DNA of 45,059 bases. Origin: Lachnospiraceae bacterium. GTDB taxonomy: Bacteria; Bacillota; Clostridia; Lachnospirales; Lachnospiraceae. The stretch is taken from positions 1-45,059 of the forward strand of contig JAEEIV010000064.1 in NCBI GenBank assembly GCA_016281555.1, written 5' to 3'. The notes under the pieces were generated by a model. That model did no database searches. It was given only the letters and a program-made list of their open reading frames with translations, and was not told where the DNA came from. Both the position numbers and the translations under genes were made by a program. How positions within the stretch are numbered: position 1 is the stretch's first letter; each line of letters opens with the position of its first letter. Shown here piece after piece: positions 42,614-45,059 of this stretch.

Positions 42614-44380
42614 TTACTTGTCGTAATTGTACTTGTCGCGCTTCACATAGCTCGTGTGGAGGTCGTGATGCGCTCTGCCCTTTCCGAAGCCGTCGGTGTA
42701 CCACTCTTTGTAAAGAGCAAGCACGCCTTCGGACTCGTGGGACTTTCTCTTGACCATGGCCTTGTCCGCATCGTACAGCGCCTTCGCGCGAACCGCCTTC
42801 AGATCGACGGTATCGCGTACGCACTGTTCCTGATACGGCTGACCGCCGCCGTTCACGCAGCCGCCCGGGCAGCCCATGATCTCGATGAAGGTCCAGCCGT
42901 CGGGATTTCCGGCCTTCAGCTTGTCCATGACGACCTTCGCCGCAGCAGCGCCGCTCGCGACCGCGACCTTGACTTCGCCGAGGTTCTTGATGTTAACGCT
43001 GGCCTGCTTCAAACCGGCCGTTCCGCGAACGCCCGTGAAGTCGATCTCGGTGTTGCTCTCGCCGGAGACCCAGTCGTTCGCCGTACGAAGCGCCGCTTCC
43101 ATAACGCCGCCCGTTGCGCCGAAGATGACGGCCGCGCCGGTCTGCTCCGCAAGCGGATTGTCAAAGACTTCGTCCGGAAGTTCGGTGAAGCGGATGCCCG
43201 CCTTCTCGATCATGCGGCCGAGTTCTCTCGTCGTGATGGCAATGTCGACGTCCGGATAACCCGAAGCGGATTCGTCTGCTCTGCCGATCTCGAACTTCTT
43301 CGCCGTGCAGGGCATGACGGAAACGACCACGATGTCCTTCGGATCCACGCCGTTCTTCTCTGCCCAGTAGGTCTTGATGACCGCGCCGAGCATCTGGTGC
43401 GGGGACTTGCAGGTCGAAAGGTGCGGGGTCAGTTCCGGATAATAGAATTCACAGAACTTGATCCAGCCCGGCGAGCAGGAAGTGATCATCGGCAGAACGC
43501 CGGTGCCCTTCGTCACGCGCTCGATGAGTTCGTTCGCTTCTTCGACGATCGTTAAGTCGGCCGCGAAGTCGGTATCAAACGCTCTGTAGAAGCCGAGGCG
43601 GTGAAGCGCAGCGGCCATCTTGCCTTCGACGTTCGTGCCGATCGGCATGCCGAAGCACTCGCCGAGGGTCGCGCGGATCGCCGGAGCGGTCTGAACGATG
43701 ACTTTCTTCGTCGGATCCGCCAATGCATCCCAGACTTTTCCGGTGTCGTCTCTCTCCGTCAATGCGCCGGTCGGGCAAACGACGGTGCACTGTCCGCAGG
43801 AGATGCACGGAACGTTGTTCAGAGGAAGATCGAACGGGGTGCCGATGTTCGTATCGATACCGCGGTCGTTCGCGCCGATGACGGCGACAAACTGCTCATT
43901 GCAGGCCGCTACGCAGCGACGGCAAAGGATGCACTTGTTGTTGTCTCTCGTCAGGTGCGCCGTGGAATAGTCGATCTCGTACTCCGGACGGAAGCCGTCG
44001 AACGCGTGCTCGTCGGTGCCGTACTCACGGCAGAGTTTCTGCAGTTCGCAGTTCGTGGAACGTACGCAGGACAGGCACTCCTTCTTATGCGTGGAAAGCA
44101 TGAGTTCGAGCGTCGTCTTTCTCGCCTTCTGGACCTTCTGGGAGTTCGTCAGGACTTCCATGCCTTCCGAGCAGGGGTAGACGCAGCTCGTCACGATCCG
44201 GAAGCCGCGGCCTTCATTGGCCTCGACCACGCAGATACGGCAGGCGCCGATCTCGTTCTTGTTCTTCATGAAGCAGAGCGTGGGGATCTCCACCCCTGCG
44301 ATCCGGGCTGCCTCTAAGATCGTGGAGCCCTTCGGCACGGAAACCTCGATGCCGTTGATTTTGACGTTTAACATATCCAT
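42614..44380 (-). CDS. hydA: [FeFe] hydrogenase catalytic subunit (HydA/HndD type)
   Basis: Catalytic subunit of a cytoplasmic NAD(P)-linked, probably electron-bifurcating hydrogenase that makes H2 from NADH and reduced ferredoxin or the reverse. The protein has 588 residues. It has a 2Fe-2S domain (Cys 36, 47, 50, 66), a His-ligated cluster (H98, C102, C105, C111) and two [4Fe-4S] clusters (C150-C160 and C192-C202). The H-cluster motifs L1 TSCSPGW, L2 MPCTAKKFE and L3 MGCPGGCVNGGGQP are all intact. The start is the ATG at 44380 (MDMLNVKING) after AAGGGGG; the upstream frame extension is in the preceding gene. It follows the NuoF-like subunit by 17 nt. Confidence 0.95.
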   Translation of the reverse strand: MDMLNVKINGIEVSVPKGSTILEAARIAGVEIPTLCFMKNKNEIGACRICVVEANEGRGFRIVTSCVYPCSEGMEVLTNSQKVQKARKTTLELMLSTHKKECLSCVRSTNCELQKLCREYGTDEHAFDGFRPEYEIDYSTAHLTRDNNKCILCRRCVAACNEQFVAVIGANDRGIDTNIGTPFDLPLNNVPCISCGQCTVVCPTGALTERDDTGKVWDALADPTKKVIVQTAPAIRATLGECFGMPIGTNVEGKMAAALHRLGFYRAFDTDFAADLTIVEEANELIERVTKGTGVLPMITSCSPGWIKFCEFYYPELTPHLSTCKSPHQMLGAVIKTYWAEKNGVDPKDIVVVSVMPCTAKKFEIGRADESASGYPDVDIAITTRELGRMIEKAGIRFTELPDEVFDNPLAEQTGAAVIFGATGGVMEAALRTANDWVSGESNTEIDFTGVRGTAGLKQASVNIKNLGEVKVAVASGAAAAKVVMDKLKAGNPDGWTFIEIMGCPGGCVNGGGQPYQEQCVRDTVDLKAVRAKALYDADKAMVKRKSHESEGVLALYKEWYTDGFGKGRAHHDLHTSYVKRDKYNYDK

Positions 44381-44397
44381 AGTATCAGGCCCCCTTC

Positions 44398-45059
44398 TTA
44401 CTTTTTCGTGATCGCTTTCATCTTGCAGTTGGCCATGCAGGCGCCGCACTTGATGCAGGCCTTCGGGTCAATCGCATAAGACGGAAGTTTGTGTCCCGGA
44501 GCGACGTAATCGGTCTTCGTGATCGCGTTCGCCGGGCAGTTTCTCGCGCAGAGGCCGCAGCCGATGCACTTCTCTCTGTCGATCGTGTAGGACAGCAGGT
44601 CTTTGCAGACGCCCGCCGGGCAGCGCTTCTCAACGACGTGCGCTTCGTACTCGTCGCGGAAGAACTTCAGCGTTGCAAGCACCGGGTTCGGAGCCGTCTG
44701 GCCGAGGCCGCAAAGCGAATTCTGCTTGATGTACATTGCGAGCTGCTCGAGTTTGTCGAGGTCTTCGAGTTCGCCCTTGCCGGACGTGATCTTCTCGAGG
44801 ATCTCCATCATACGCTTCGTGCCGACACGGCAGGGAGTGCACTTGCCGCAGGACTCGTCGACGGTGAAAGTCAGGAAGGACTTCGCCATGTCGACCATGA
44901 AGTTGTCCTCGTCGATAACGATGAGTCCGCCGGAACCCATCATGCAGCCGATCGCCGTGAGGTTGTCGTAGTCGACCGGAGTGTCGATGAGGGACATCGG
45001 GATGCATCCGCCGGAAGGACCGCCGGTCTGAGCCGCCTTGAACTTCTTTCCGTTCGGAA
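44398..45059 (-). CDS. NuoF-like subunit of [FeFe] hydrogenase (HydB/HndC type), 5' end beyond window
   Basis: Flavin/iron-sulfur subunit that exchanges electrons with NAD(P)H for the HydA subunit downstream. Only the C-terminal part (about 220 residues) is in the window; the frame is open past 45059 (my translation there reads [16 protein letters not shown]). Motifs: [11 protein letters not shown], the NuoF [4Fe-4S] SCGKCTPCR and [11 protein letters not shown], then two C-terminal ferredoxin clusters ([12 protein letters not shown] and [12 protein letters not shown]). The extra C-terminal ferredoxin domain is typical of bifurcating HydB/HndC rather than of complex I NuoF. The gene is complete only outside the window. 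Confidence 0.92.
   Translation of the reverse strand, partial: PNGKKFKAAQTGGPSGGCIPMSLIDTPVDYDNLTAIGCMMGSGGLIVIDEDNFMVDMAKSFLTFTVDESCGKCTPCRVGTKRMMEILEKITSGKGELEDLDKLEQLAMYIKQNSLCGLGQTAPNPVLATLKFFRDEYEAHVVEKRCPAGVCKDLLSYTIDREKCIGCGLCARNCPANAITKTDYVAPGHKLPSYAIDPKACIKCGACMANCKMKAITKK

Noticed and set aside
41336-43555. 739-codon plus-strand open frame across the MutS-like gene, a terminator and hydA
   Set aside because: It runs antisense through two real genes and an intergenic terminator; no ribosome-binding site or recognisable domain.

Overview
This window looks like a chromosomal segment from a strictly anaerobic, Gram-positive member of the Bacillota, probably class Clostridia. The evidence is the housekeeping gene order (asp23-nusB-xseA-xseB-ispA-dxs-tlyA-recN), a RelQ-type small alarmone synthetase, an ECF-type vitamin transporter, an Rnf complex, a multisubunit [FeFe] hydrogenase, rubrerythrin and rubredoxin. 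The DNA is moderately GC-rich. Nearly every gene lies on the minus strand; the one clear plus-strand gene is an AraC-type regulator. I see no tRNA, rRNA, CRISPR array, insertion sequence or phage gene. The genus is not resolved by what I can see.

Layout, following minus-strand transcription from high to low coordinates. (1) 45059-42614: the 3' part of a NuoF-like hydrogenase subunit and a complete [FeFe] hydrogenase catalytic subunit, closed by a terminator. (2) 42455-39494: a promoter, a membrane-anchored MutS-family ATPase, RNase HI and an unknown membrane protein. (3) 39460-35248: a promoter, then rfbA-rfbB-rfbD (dTDP-L-rhamnose synthesis, without rfbC), vanZ-like, rubrerythrin and rubredoxin, ending at a bidirectional terminator. 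(4) 35182-19930: an AraC regulator divergent from a six-gene catabolic/surface operon: GH172 glycosidase, L-fucose/D-arabinose isomerase, ribulokinase-like FGGY kinase, a ceramidase-like lipoprotein, a second cytoplasmic ceramidase-like protein, and a 2195-residue membrane-anchored beta-helix protein, followed by a strong terminator. (5) 19755-11284: rnfC, a fused rnfD-rnfG, rnfE, rnfA, rnfB, then nrfA (pentaheme nitrite reductase) and ccsB-ccsA (cytochrome c maturation). (6) 11257-9815: a promoter inside an inverted repeat, an ECF S-component and coaX. (7) 9728-1: a promoter, then dabb-relQ-asp23-nusB-xseA-xseB-ispA-dxs-tlyA-recN-glycerate kinase, nearly all joined by 4-bp ATGA overlaps.

Two regions stand out. 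In region 4, GH172, FucI and a ribulokinase-like kinase together make a plausible D-arabinose route: release of D-arabinofuranose or a similar sugar, isomerisation to D-ribulose, and phosphorylation to D-ribulose-5-phosphate. It is co-transcribed with two divergent ceramidase-family proteins and a giant surface protein that carries four copies of an N-terminal module I do not recognise. In region 5, a ferredoxin:NAD+ Rnf pump appears wired in one operon to an ammonia-forming nitrite reductase and its own haem-attachment machinery, with no NrfH electron donor gene and with RnfD and RnfG fused. Functions rest on recognised sequence motifs; substrates and electron routes are inference.
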